Positions 9,043 through 17,447 of a stretch of 64,000 nt of DNA are shown here, one piece after another. The DNA is from Rudanella sp031411995. Its GTDB lineage: Bacteria; Bacteroidota; Bacteroidia; Cytophagales; Spirosomataceae. The DNA lies in NCBI GenBank assembly GCA_031411995.1, contig JANOCD010000048.1, positions 62,001-126,000 of the forward strand, read 5' to 3'. Both the position numbers and the translations under genes were made by a program. The notes under the pieces were generated by a model. That model saw nothing but the letters and a program-made list of their open reading frames with translations, had not been told where the DNA came from and ran no database searches. Each line of letters starts with the position of its first letter. Positions within the stretch are counted from its first letter, which is position 1.

Positions 9043-9441
9043 TTAATATGAATCAACTCCAACCTGAGCAACTGTATGGTCATTATCGACGGTGCTTCCC
9101 GACACACCCACCGCACCGATAACTTCGCCAGTACTGTTGCTGATTGGTATGCCACCGGGGAACGTAATAAGCCCCCCGTTTGAGTGTTCGATGTTATAGA
9201 GCGCACCGCCCGGCTGCGACAGCTTCCCCAGTTCGCCTGTGTTCATATCAAAAAAGCGGGCGGTTTTGGCCTTCCTGATTGAAATGTCCAGCGACCCTAA
9301 CCATGCTCCGTCCATACGGGCGAAAGCAACCAGGTTAGCCCCCGCGTCCACAACGGCAATATTCATTTTTAGGTCTAATTCAATAGCTTTGTTTTTGGCT
9401 GCCGCTACAACCTTCTCAGCCTGTGCTAAGGTAATTCCCAT
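9043..9441 (-). CDS. GlcG/HbpS-family haem-binding-like protein
   Basis: A 132-residue protein of the GlcG/HbpS (DUF336) family: a small alpha-beta fold starting with a helix (LAQAEKVVAAAKNKAIELDL) followed by MNIAVVDAGANLVAFARMDGA and a conserved glycine-rich IPISNSTGEVIGAVGVSGS. Members bind haem or corrinoids, or sit beside oxidative catabolism genes with unknown role. No signal peptide is present, so it should be cytosolic. Located immediately upstream of the formaldehyde dehydrogenase gene, so the two are probably cotranscribed. Confidence 0.85.
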   Translation of the reverse strand: MGITLAQAEKVVAAAKNKAIELDLKMNIAVVDAGANLVAFARMDGAWLGSLDISIRKAKTARFFDMNTGELGKLSQPGGALYNIEHSNGGLITFPGGIPISNSTGEVIGAVGVSGSTVDNDHTVAQVGVDSY

Positions 9442-9520
9442 AATTTTGTGTCGATTGAAATTAGTTTGACTGACTGCCCATCATCTCTATTTTTTGTTAA
9501 TCTATAGAGAATAATTCATT

Positions 9521-9566
9521 AACCTCCTGAACGAGGTTTTGTTGGGTAACTGCAGTTAGTTAACTG
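9521..9566. promoter_or_regulatory. Palindrome cluster between glcG and the M23 peptidase gene
   Basis: AACCTC (9521-9526) and GAGGTT (9533-9538) form a small inverted repeat. It is followed by TAACTGCAGTTA (9547-9558), a perfect 12-bp palindrome, and a third half-site TAACTG at 9561-9566. The 240-bp divergent intergenic region has no other strong signal, so this could be an operator. The function is inference. Confidence 0.35.
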
Positions 9567-9680
9567 GTTAAAGACTACCAGCCGTTTACTGGATGAACCC
9601 CGTTGAATAGGTTAAATAACAGGCAGATCTTGAGCCGGTTATACGATCATAATCAGGTATTCTAACTGGCTCAATACTTT

Positions 9681-10523
9681 ATGAAGTTTCAAACTGTTTC
9701 CCTCCTTCTTCTCTTCTTTGTTGTCAATTGCAGTTTCGCGCAGACTGCTACACCGACCCGCTCCATTACGGTTGGGCAGGGGGCCGTGGTTCGGTGGCCG
9801 GGCAACTGCAAACGGTGCAGTCTCGAAAGTCAATCTTGGGAGCCAGTCAACAGCACCTGCTATTATGCCATCGACATGGAGAAAAAACCCGGAACCTACA
9901 CCCTGTCGCGCCGAACCACCGGTGGCAAACTGGAAAGTGCGAAACTGATCGTGACTGAAAAACCCTGCAAAACAGAAGATATCAAGAACTTCAAAAAGAT
10001 GGAGTACGTGAAGGTTTCGTCAGCAAATGTGGCCCGGCACCGCAAGGAGATGGACGAGTTGAACCCATTTTTGCTGGCCAAAAATGTGGAGCAACCTGCC
10101 GTGTTCGACTTGCCGATTGGCAAACCTGTTTCGGTGATGCCTAAAGGCGTTGGCTTTGGCGATTGCCGTCAGTTTTCGGGGCAACCCGCCGACCGACATA
10201 CCGGCACCGACTATGCAGTTTCAGCGGGCAAACCGGTGATGAGTGTGGGCAATGGCAAGGTGGTGCTGGCGGCCAATCACTTTTTCAGCGGCAACTCGGT
10301 CTATATCGACCACGGAAACGGCTTGCTGACGGAGTATTTTCACCTGAAATCCATCAACGTCAAACCAAACCAGACTGTTACAAAAGGCCAAAAGATTGGT
10401 GAAGTGGGCGAAACAGGCCGCACCACCGGGCCGCACCTACACTTTGGTGCCCGTTGGCACGGCGAAAAAATAAACCCTGGTTTTCTGCTGATGGATCCGT
10501 CGGATATGCCTCAGGTTAACTAA
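9681..10523 (+). CDS. Secreted M23-family peptidase
   Basis: A 280-residue exported protein with a signal peptide ending NCSFAQ (about residue 21). The C-terminal half is an M23/LytM domain that cleaves peptidoglycan cross-links or other peptides in the envelope. Visible metal ligands are H and D in HTGTDYAV (near residues 172-176) and HLHFG near residue 255. The central YIDHGNG is typical of active members. The N-terminal half (residues 22-90) is a small cysteine-containing beta-rich domain that I do not recognise. All zinc ligands are present, so it is probably active rather than a regulator. Its stop codon overlaps the stop of the convergent LytTR gene (10520-10523). Confidence 0.85.
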   Translation: MKFQTVSLLLLFFVVNCSFAQTATPTRSITVGQGAVVRWPGNCKRCSLESQSWEPVNSTCYYAIDMEKKPGTYTLSRRTTGGKLESAKLIVTEKPCKTEDIKNFKKMEYVKVSSANVARHRKEMDELNPFLLAKNVEQPAVFDLPIGKPVSVMPKGVGFGDCRQFSGQPADRHTGTDYAVSAGKPVMSVGNGKVVLAANHFFSGNSVYIDHGNGLLTEYFHLKSINVKPNQTVTKGQKIGEVGETGRTTGPHLHFGARWHGEKINPGFLLMDPSDMPQVN

Positions 10524-11212
10524 AGCAAATTCAGTTGCTTCATTAGTTCAGGGCGATTGGCCCGGCTTATGGGAATGACTTTGTCGCTAATTACAAGTGT
10601 GTTCTCTTCTATATCAACGATTTTTTCTAAATTAACAATAAACGTTCGGTGAACCCGCATAAACGTTTTTCCTAACTTTTCTTCTAACTGCTTCATTGTA
10701 CCATACATTATATACGTCTGGGTAAGTGTGACAATTTTGACGTAGTCACCCATATTTTCGAGGTACAGAATCGTGTCGAAGGGAAGTCGGATATAGCGAC
10801 CATCTGTTTTAATGTATATCTCCTGTAGTTTACTGCCGTTGCTGGTCTTAAGGCGGTCATGAAGGTTCAGCACTTTCTCAACGGCTAAATTGAAGCGGGG
10901 GAGCGTAATTGGTTTTTTCAGATAGTCGGTCACCTGGTACTGAAAAGCATCGTAAGCATATTCTGTTTTTCCGCTGGTCAGCACCACAAACGGAATCGAT
11001 GGAATCTGATCAAGTAAACCAAAACCCGTTAGTTCGGGCATCTCCACATCGAGCCATATCAAATCAACTGCCTGCTCGGTTAAATACGTCACGGCACTAA
11101 CTGCATTCTCGAACACGGCCAATAATTCTAAGGAGTTGTGCTGCTCACAAAGTCGTTGCATCGACTTACGAGCCATCAGGTCATCATCAACAATGATACA
11201 GGTTAAGGGCAT
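10520..11212 (-). CDS. LytTR-type response regulator of the H-NOX operon
   Basis: A 230-residue regulator. The receiver domain (residues 1-120) has the acidic pair DDD at 9-11, phospho-acceptor D55 in LIWLDVEMPE and the conserved K in YLKKPI. The LytTR DNA-binding domain spans about 130-230 (KTDGRYIRLPFDTILYLE to the end). It should bind direct repeats of about 9 bp. It is the last gene of a three-gene operon, beginning 3 bp after the hybrid kinase stop, so it probably receives phosphate from the Hpt domain of that kinase. It regulates transcription of unknown targets. Confidence 0.9.
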   Translation of the reverse strand: MPLTCIIVDDDLMARKSMQRLCEQHNSLELLAVFENAVSAVTYLTEQAVDLIWLDVEMPELTGFGLLDQIPSIPFVVLTSGKTEYAYDAFQYQVTDYLKKPITLPRFNLAVEKVLNLHDRLKTSNGSKLQEIYIKTDGRYIRLPFDTILYLENMGDYVKIVTLTQTYIMYGTMKQLEEKLGKTFMRVHRTFIVNLEKIVDIEENTLVISDKVIPISRANRPELMKQLNLL

Positions 11213-11215
11213 GAT

Positions 11216-13681
11216 TCAGGTGTGAACTCGCGAAAACTTCTGGAGTTCATGGTCTAATAGAGGCAAGAGTTCATGAACGCTTACTGCAATTTCTTTACAA
11301 TATATATCTACCAAATCATATCTCTTATCTTTCGTTAAGTTTCTTTCTATGTGGCTCATTTTTTCTTCCAGTCGGGTTAAACCAACCATACCCAGATTGG
11401 GCTTTAGCCGGTGTATCAGGCTGGCGACCTCAGTCCACTTTTGCTGACCCGACAGCAGTGATAACGTATCGAATTCAGGCACCACTTCTGTCAAAAATAA
11501 GTGAAACATTTCAGAAGCCGAATGACTATCTGTACCATAGAGTTCTTCCAGTCGCTCCTGATCCAGTTGTGTTTCCGGTTCAAACAAATGCTCATGCCCA
11601 GTAGCCGGTATGTACTCGTGCAACAGGGCAAGAAGCTGACCGGGGTCAAAAGGCTTGGTCAGAAAATCATTCATACCCGCCCGAAGGGCAACATCCTTAT
11701 GGTCGAGCATGGCCGAGGCCGTAAGGGCAATAATCGGAACCTGCTGATTGGGACCATGCGCACTTCGAATGGCCAATGTGGCTTCGTATCCATTCATCAC
11801 TGGCATTTGAATATCCATCAGAATCAAATCAAACGCTTGCTTTTTAGCCTCATCAACAGCTTGTCGCCCATCAGCCACCAAGACATACGAAACACCCCAT
11901 TTTGTCAGTAAACTGCCAATATATTTCTGGTTCATCAGGTTATCTTCGGCCACCAGCACCCGCCCGCTACTTAGTTTTTTAGGCGTTGATAGGCTTAGTT
12001 TATCACTTTTTGACGAGTTGGGGGATGTCGACACTTTGCCAAACGGAAGCACAAACGTAAATACACTCCCCCGCCCTACCTGGCTCTGAACAGTTATTGT
12101 ACCCCCCTGAATTTCAACCAGTTCCTTGCAAATAGCCAGGCCTAAACCAGTGCCTTTGTGCTTATGCCCCTGGGGATTTACCTGCCGGAATTTCTGAAAA
12201 ACAAAGTCTAATTTTTCTTCGGGTATGCCAATGCCAGTGTCGCTCACCGAAAATTCAACCCAGCTTGTTGTGTCATCTTCCTGCCTGATTTTGGCGATAA
12301 TCTGAATACGGCCCTTTTCGGTGAACTTTTCTGCGTTGCCAACGAGATTTGTCAGAATCTGAGTCAGCATCAGTTCATCCCCAACATAGTCTCCCCTGAT
12401 GCGGGCATCGAGCATCACCTCAATCTCAATGGGGGTTTGCTGTAGCTTCATCTCGAACACCTTCTGGGTAGCCAACAACAAGCCTGCCATATCGAACGGC
12501 TGGGCGTGAACCTCAATCCGACCCGCTTCGATTTTGGTCATGTCGAGCAAATCAGAAATAAGGCTGTGCAAAAAGTCAGCCGACGTTTTCAGAATGTCGA
12601 TGTATTCCTGCTGCTGACGAGTGGGATGCGTGTCGAACAACAAATGCGACATACCAATGATGGCATTGAGCGGGGTTCGGATTTCGTGACTCATGTTGGC
12701 CAGAAATTGCTTTTCAGCCTGCCGGGCATCGTCGGCAATTGTTTTGGCGCGGGCCAGTTCCTGTTCGAGGAGTTTTCTGTCGGTGAGGTCATAGTGAATA
12801 CCCATTGACCCCACCAGTTTGCCGTATGCGTCGTGGATAGGAACCCCACTCACCAGCACCCAAATTCGGGAGCCATTTTTGTGCATTAATTGTAGTTCAT
12901 AGGAGCCGGTAAGACCCTGTTGCCGCAAATCCTGCTGATGGTCGACTACGCCCCAAAACTCAGGGGGTGTCAGGAAGTCAGCCGCCTGTTTACCGATCAA
13001 TTCATCCTCGGTGTAACCCAGCATATTGCAGAAACGCTCATAGGCCCGCAGAATAATTTGGTCATTGTCTACCTCGAGAAGGCCCAGTTCCATGTTATTC
13101 ATGATGCCCCGGTATTTCTCTTCGCTCCGCCGAATGCGTTCCCGAATAAAGTGCTTCTCAGTCACGTCGCGAGCCACAGCTACCAGCTCAACCAATTGAT
13201 TATCTGAAACAATCAATCGAACCGTTTGCCCAATCCACACAATTCGGCCATCGTTGGCCACCGCCGGAAACTCAATATAATTACTTGCCTGCTTTTGGTA
13301 GATCATCCGCCTGTAAAACACAACAAGCAGTTTCTGGTAGGCTGGGTCAACGAACCGGGTAGCGTGTTTCCCCAGTACGTCACTTTGCGGGTAGCCTAAT
13401 ATTTTTTCGACCGCAGGACTAACAAACGTAAAGATCCCCTCGGGCGAGATTTTATAAATAATGTCTTCAACCGACTCAATAAGCTGTCGATAGCGTTGCT
13501 CACTTTCCTGTAGTTCCGAGAGTTTGTCGCGGACCTGTTGTTCGAGGTGTTCGTTGAGGTGTTGAAGTTGCCCGTTGGCTACGTATAATTCGCGGGCTTT
13601 GTCTTCTAGAATAGATTCGGCCTGCTGACGGGCTGCCTTCTCGCGATTAAAACGCCGATTTAGTAAGTCGATGTCATTCAT
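11216..13681 (-). CDS. Hybrid sensor histidine kinase, PAS-PAS-HK-REC-Hpt
   Basis: An 821-residue soluble multidomain kinase with no membrane segments. In order: N-terminal coiled coil (1-60), PAS (about 62-178), PAS (about 188-303), HisKA with H332 in MSHEIRTPLN, HATPase with N box LVGNAEKF and G boxes DTGIGIP and GTGLGLAI, receiver with D623 in LILMDIQMP, and Hpt with H757 in IHRLKPN. The internal relay would therefore be H332 to D623 to H757 to the downstream LytTR regulator. The gene starts 11 bp after an H-NOX gene, and H-NOX proteins are known to control histidine kinases. The input signal is thus probably nitric oxide, sensed in trans. The long coiled coil could be the contact site, which is inference. 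Confidence 0.92.
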   Translation of the reverse strand: MNDIDLLNRRFNREKAARQQAESILEDKARELYVANGQLQHLNEHLEQQVRDKLSELQESEQRYRQLIESVEDIIYKISPEGIFTFVSPAVEKILGYPQSDVLGKHATRFVDPAYQKLLVVFYRRMIYQKQASNYIEFPAVANDGRIVWIGQTVRLIVSDNQLVELVAVARDVTEKHFIRERIRRSEEKYRGIMNNMELGLLEVDNDQIILRAYERFCNMLGYTEDELIGKQAADFLTPPEFWGVVDHQQDLRQQGLTGSYELQLMHKNGSRIWVLVSGVPIHDAYGKLVGSMGIHYDLTDRKLLEQELARAKTIADDARQAEKQFLANMSHEIRTPLNAIIGMSHLLFDTHPTRQQQEYIDILKTSADFLHSLISDLLDMTKIEAGRIEVHAQPFDMAGLLLATQKVFEMKLQQTPIEIEVMLDARIRGDYVGDELMLTQILTNLVGNAEKFTEKGRIQIIAKIRQEDDTTSWVEFSVSDTGIGIPEEKLDFVFQKFRQVNPQGHKHKGTGLGLAICKELVEIQGGTITVQSQVGRGSVFTFVLPFGKVSTSPNSSKSDKLSLSTPKKLSSGRVLVAEDNLMNQKYIGSLLTKWGVSYVLVADGRQAVDEAKKQAFDLILMDIQMPVMNGYEATLAIRSAHGPNQQVPIIALTASAMLDHKDVALRAGMNDFLTKPFDPGQLLALLHEYIPATGHEHLFEPETQLDQERLEELYGTDSHSASEMFHLFLTEVVPEFDTLSLLSGQQKWTEVASLIHRLKPNLGMVGLTRLEEKMSHIERNLTKDKRYDLVDIYCKEIAVSVHELLPLLDHELQKFSRVHT

Positions 13682-13692
13682 AGTCTTACTTT

Positions 13693-14232
13693 TCAGGCCT
13701 TCATAATGTCGAATACAACCACTGTTCCATCAGCAACCAGCTCTGTTTGACTAATACTTGCCTTCTCGCCGTAATACGCTAAACAGCCTTCAATAAGTCC
13801 GTGAGCAAAATCGGCCATTTTCCGCTCCGACTCATAGCGCATAACCAGGTGATCAGGCGTGCTTTTCTCAATTGTAAATCGTGGTAACTCAGCATCCGGG
13901 TATAATTTGCGGACTTCTACGTGAATATGATGCTGAATAGAGACAAGTAAACCAAAAGCGGAATGAGCATGAGCCATAAAAGGGCTGTAACTCCTGGTAA
14001 ATGTACCGAACATGTATTGCCCATATTCCCGGAGCAGAGTCGCTACAGACGTTTGAGTATGCTGGCTCAGTCCGTTCAAAAGTGTAACCATCTCCCGGTG
14101 ATCATAGGTGCCAACCGCTGTATAGATCCCACCCGATGGCAAGTCGCTTTCGATCAGTAGTTGATCAACCAATTCATAGCCAAACCGGGCTTCTACCATC
14201 TCCAATAATTCCGTAAAAACCAGTCCTTTCAT
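13693..14232 (-). CDS. H-NOX haem nitric oxide sensor
   Basis: A 179-residue stand-alone H-NOX (HNOB) domain, the usual length for the family. It binds haem and senses NO, or O2 in some clostridial members. The proximal haem ligand is most likely H104 in IQHHIHVEV, followed by P117. The haem-propionate motif Y-x-S-x-R is intact as Y133, S135 and R137 in MRYESERKM. At the position of the distal tyrosine that stabilises O2 in the Thermoanaerobacter protein, this sequence appears to have F142, so NO rather than O2 selectivity is expected (alignment by eye). First gene of the operon with a hybrid kinase and a LytTR regulator. Confidence 0.92.
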   Translation of the reverse strand: MKGLVFTELLEMVEARFGYELVDQLLIESDLPSGGIYTAVGTYDHREMVTLLNGLSQHTQTSVATLLREYGQYMFGTFTRSYSPFMAHAHSAFGLLVSIQHHIHVEVRKLYPDAELPRFTIEKSTPDHLVMRYESERKMADFAHGLIEGCLAYYGEKASISQTELVADGTVVVFDIMKA

Positions 14233-14401
14233 ACCGTTCGTCTTAATATTTGTTCATATACGATAATTTATATCATATAGCTTTAATAACCTAACCATCA
14301 GCAGAGATTTATAGCTTAATACGGCCAAAAAACCCGCAAATCATGCAGTTCATCGAAATATGATGGGCCTACATATAATTTAATACCACATTTGCACCGT
14401 C

Positions 14402-14447
14402 GAATTACAGGGGAAAGGCAGGGTAACCGGCTTCTTTCCTGTAATTC
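14402..14447 (+). promoter_or_regulatory. Inverted repeat in the sigma factor leader
   Basis: GAATTACAGG (14402-14411) is repeated inverted as CCTGTAATTC (14438-14447). The arms are 26 bp apart and extend with AAAG/CTTT if two extra G bases are allowed. It ends 23 bp before the sigma factor ATG, so it could be a 5' UTR hairpin or a repressor site. The rest of the 237-bp divergent region to the H-NOX gene is AT-rich, with no clear promoter match. Confidence 0.4.
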
Positions 14448-14469
14448 AACTATCTAACTCATATAAAAC

Positions 14470-15018
14470 ATGAAAAATCAATTTAGTGACGAGGAACTGA
14501 TTCGCCAGTTCCTCCAGACCCGCACGGGTCCCTGTTTCGAGACACTTTACAAACGGTACGCTCAGAAAGTCTTCAGCCGTTGCCTTTCGATTACCAAAGA
14601 CACGGAGAAAGCGCAGGATTACACCCACGATATTTTCATCCGCATGTTTGCCCGGATTGGCCAATACAACGAGCGGTCAAGCTTCGCGACCTGGCTGTAC
14701 TCCATCACCTTCAATTATTGCATGGACCAGGTCAGGGCTTACAAGCGGTTACCGATGATCGCTTTGGATGAGCAAACAGATTATGCGTATGCGATTAGCG
14801 ATGACGCAGACCTCACTGAATGTAATTTACAGCAACTGTCCCACGTAATGGGGGTAATGCCTACACAGGAAGCTGCGCTGCTCAGACTGAAGTATCAGGA
14901 CGGGTTGAATATCCGTCAGATTGCTGACCAGCTCAATTTAAACGACAGTGCTGTGAAAATGCGCCTGAAGCGTTCCCGCGACCGGGCAAAACGGCTCTAC
15001 AATGTAGCCGTTTGTTGA
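14470..15018 (+). CDS. ECF-type RNA polymerase sigma factor
   Basis: A 182-residue sigma-70 family protein of the extracytoplasmic function type. Region 2 covers roughly residues 20-95 (FETLYKRYAQKVFSRC, then DYTHDIFIRMF and SFATWLYSITFNYCMD). Region 4 covers 125-175 and ends in a helix-turn-helix (NIRQIADQLNLNDSAVKMRL). No anti-sigma factor gene lies next to it; the downstream gene is convergent, ending 18 bp away. Because it stands between the H-NOX operon and a LytS kinase, a signalling link is possible but unproven. Confidence 0.9.
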   Translation: MKNQFSDEELIRQFLQTRTGPCFETLYKRYAQKVFSRCLSITKDTEKAQDYTHDIFIRMFARIGQYNERSSFATWLYSITFNYCMDQVRAYKRLPMIALDEQTDYAYAISDDADLTECNLQQLSHVMGVMPTQEAALLRLKYQDGLNIRQIADQLNLNDSAVKMRLKRSRDRAKRLYNVAVC

Positions 15019-15035
15019 GCCAATACATACCTGTT

Positions 15036-16370
15036 TTATTTAATCAGCGGCAGCGACACCACAAAAGTATTCTGTGTTTCGCCAACCGTGGGTGCAGCCT
15101 GCCCCAGAAGTTGATACTTGGAAAGAATGTTCAACAACCCTTTTTGCGTCGAATTCACTCGATTGGCTGGTCTGCGTTGAAGCGTATTGCTCACCGTAAG
15201 CCAGCCAGTTGAGTTAGTTGACAGGGAAATATGCAGGGGTTGATCGGCCGATACGATGTTGTGTTTCACCGCATTCTCAATCAATAATTGGAGCGTGAGC
15301 GGGGGCAGCTTATAGGACAGGAAGCCTTCGTCAATATGCTTCATTAGTTCGATTCCCTGCCCGTAGCGCGTTTTCAGGAGGTGATAATAGGAGTCGATAA
15401 AGGTCAACTCGGTTTGGAGCGTTGTGAGTTCGTAATCATTTGTGCGAAGGAGGTAGCGGTATACACTCGACATTTCATCCACAAACCGTTCGGCTTTGGC
15501 GGGTTCATCGGCAATAAGCGACGAGAGCGAATTTAGGCTATTGAACAAAAAATGGGGGTTCAGTTGAGCTTGTAGAGCCATCATCTGCACAGCCGCCATT
15601 TGTTGTTGTAGTTTCTCAGTAACCAATTCAGCTTCAACCCGTTCTCGCTGAATTTTTTCCCGTTCCCGGGCCAGTTTCTGCTCAACAATCGCGCTTTTAA
15701 TGGCCCCTCTACGTTGCCGGTAACCCAGCACGAGCGTAAAACAGATCAGTTCGGCCATGATCCCGAACATGAAATAGGTGAGGGGTGCGGCCAAAAAAGT
15801 GTGTGGCCCATCCGGTGTGATGCCTATGCTGGTTGTCGCCATCGACACTCCCCCCCCAATCAGCAAGAATACCGATCCGAGGGCCACATAACGCGGCACT
15901 ATGCCATTGAGCCGCCCGATTTTCCAGATGCCATAGATTGCCAGCACAACCATCAACAGGCGCATTACGGTGTGTATGAGATTATAAAGCGGCCCGTTCC
16001 AGGGAGCTATAACCTCATAACTCAGCAGGACAATTTCGAATACATAGCTGATTACGAGAATCTTAGAGAATCTAAATAGTCGAAACAAACCCGGCAGACG
16101 TTCGCGCAGGTGAACGAGCCAGTCGGCAAAATCGAAATAAACAAAGTAAGCCATCATTGGCACAGCGGCCTTGACAACGTTAAACTCGCTCTTCGACACA
16201 TAGGGGCTGATTTCACTGACCCGAACGCCAAAATACACCAACCACGCCAGCAAATACAAGGTGTAGAGGCCATAAATACGCTCCTGGTAAATACCCCATT
16301 GGACCACGTTCAGCAACAAAATGGAGCTGATCATACCCGTAAATAGCAGGTTCCAGGTGGCAAACGTCAT
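15036..16370 (-). CDS. LytS-type sensor histidine kinase with 7-8 membrane segments
   Basis: A 444-residue membrane kinase. Residues 1-225 contain seven or eight hydrophobic segments, resembling a 7TM sensor. A charged coiled coil (about 230-260) leads into a His_kinase domain with phospho-acceptor His in QLNPHFLFNSLNSL and the ATPase N box LLIENAVKHN. This is the LytS/YehU class that pairs with LytTR regulators. It is divergent from the LytTR gene at 16656, its most likely partner. Its C-terminus (AAPTVGETQNTFVVSLPL) resembles the kinase tail found in the pseudogene at 19583. The ligand is unknown. Confidence 0.88.
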   Translation of the reverse strand: MTFATWNLLFTGMISSILLLNVVQWGIYQERIYGLYTLYLLAWLVYFGVRVSEISPYVSKSEFNVVKAAVPMMAYFVYFDFADWLVHLRERLPGLFRLFRFSKILVISYVFEIVLLSYEVIAPWNGPLYNLIHTVMRLLMVVLAIYGIWKIGRLNGIVPRYVALGSVFLLIGGGVSMATTSIGITPDGPHTFLAAPLTYFMFGIMAELICFTLVLGYRQRRGAIKSAIVEQKLAREREKIQRERVEAELVTEKLQQQMAAVQMMALQAQLNPHFLFNSLNSLSSLIADEPAKAERFVDEMSSVYRYLLRTNDYELTTLQTELTFIDSYYHLLKTRYGQGIELMKHIDEGFLSYKLPPLTLQLLIENAVKHNIVSADQPLHISLSTNSTGWLTVSNTLQRRPANRVNSTQKGLLNILSKYQLLGQAAPTVGETQNTFVVSLPLIK

Positions 16371-16448
16371 GAAGGTAGTATCTCTTGATTAGGCAAAACG
16401 GCCTAAAAATCGGCATTTATGTGCCATAAAATCAATTCATACCTCAAT

Positions 16449-16478
16449 GAAACGTCAAAAGCTCCCCACGAAACGTCA
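16449..16478. promoter_or_regulatory. Candidate LytTR operator, two direct repeats
   Basis: GAAACGTCA occurs at 16449-16457 and again at 16470-16478, a 9-bp direct repeat with a 12-bp spacer (21 bp centre to centre). That geometry is what LytTR proteins bind. The site lies between the divergent kinase and LytTR regulator genes. The second copy sits inside an inverted repeat, AGCTCCCC (about 16460-16467) and GGGGAGCT (about 16479-16486). Confidence 0.5.
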
Positions 16479-16597
16479 CGGGGAGCTGATGAGCCGTTAC
16501 CCTATCGGCGAAGAAATTGGCCTCTCTACTGCCCTGACGGTTCAGCCCGTATTTGTGTTGGTTCATCGGCCTGTTTGGTGGGTTTGTAAGCCGAACT

Positions 16598-16629
16598 ATT
16601 GGCAAAAACAGATTAGACTAATAGCTTTA
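16598..16629 (+). promoter_or_regulatory. Candidate promoter of the LytTR gene
   Basis: ATTG at 16598-16601, 20 bp, then TAGCTTTA at 16622-16629. This is one base off the Bacteroidota -7 consensus TAnnTTTG at the correct spacing. It would give a leader of about 20 nt before the ATG at 16656. Confidence 0.4.
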
Positions 16630-16655
16630 CGTCATAACGTGTTCCCTGTTTCGCC

Positions 16656-17447
16656 ATGAATGTTCTCATCATTGAAGACGAAGAATTAGCCGTCCGTAAG
16701 CTGACCAAACTCCTGCTGGACGTAGACCCAACACTCCAGATTGTTGGCACAGCCGCCAGCGTGCGGGCTTCGGTCAACTGGCTGGAAACCAATGCACCAG
16801 GCAAACCATCGGCACCCGATCTGATTTTGATGGATATCGAACTAGCTGATGGTCAAAGCTTTGAAATTTTTGAGCAGACAACCGTAACGGCCCCGGTGAT
16901 CTTCACTACCTCCTACGATGAGTATGCGCTACGGGCGTTCAAGGTCAACAGCATCGATTATTTACTGAAGCCTATTAAGCGGCACGAACTAGAGGCCAGC
17001 CTCGAAAAGCACCGGCGACTCAGCAGCGGTGCCACCCCCGACTCAGCCCCGCAAGTATCTATCGACTCGCTCGTGCAGCAACTCCGGCAGCAGGTGGCTC
17101 CGACCGAGCATCGTCGTCGGTTTTTGGTACGGCATTTGTCGCAGTGGGTGCCGATTGAAGTGAGCGACATTGCCTATTTCTGTTCGGAGGAGGGGGTGAG
17201 CCTGTTTCGCACTCGCAACAACCAGAAATTCTCCGTTGATTATACCCTCGACGAACTCGAAGCGATGCTTGATCCGGGGCAGTTTTTCCGGGCTAACCGC
17301 CAGTTTATTGTCGATATAAACTCGGTGCAGCAAATCCACCCGTATTTCAATAACAAACTCAAACTAACGCTCAAACCCAACCCCAACGACGAGGTCCTGA
17401 TCAGCCGCGAACGGGCCACTGATTTCAAAAAGTGGATGGGGAAATGA
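16656..17447 (+). CDS. LytTR-type response regulator
   Basis: A 263-residue regulator. The receiver domain has acidic residues E7 and D8, D60 as phospho-acceptor in LILMDIELAD, and the conserved lysine in YLLKPIKRHE. A linker with a Ser/Pro-rich stretch (about 125-145) leads to a LytTR domain (about 155-263). It is the only regulator among three adjacent LytS-type kinases and is likely to be shared by them. Its last 23 bp overlap the 3' end of the convergent kinase gene at 17425. Confidence 0.9.
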   Translation: MNVLIIEDEELAVRKLTKLLLDVDPTLQIVGTAASVRASVNWLETNAPGKPSAPDLILMDIELADGQSFEIFEQTTVTAPVIFTTSYDEYALRAFKVNSIDYLLKPIKRHELEASLEKHRRLSSGATPDSAPQVSIDSLVQQLRQQVAPTEHRRRFLVRHLSQWVPIEVSDIAYFCSEEGVSLFRTRNNQKFSVDYTLDELEAMLDPGQFFRANRQFIVDINSVQQIHPYFNNKLKLTLKPNPNDEVLISRERATDFKKWMGK

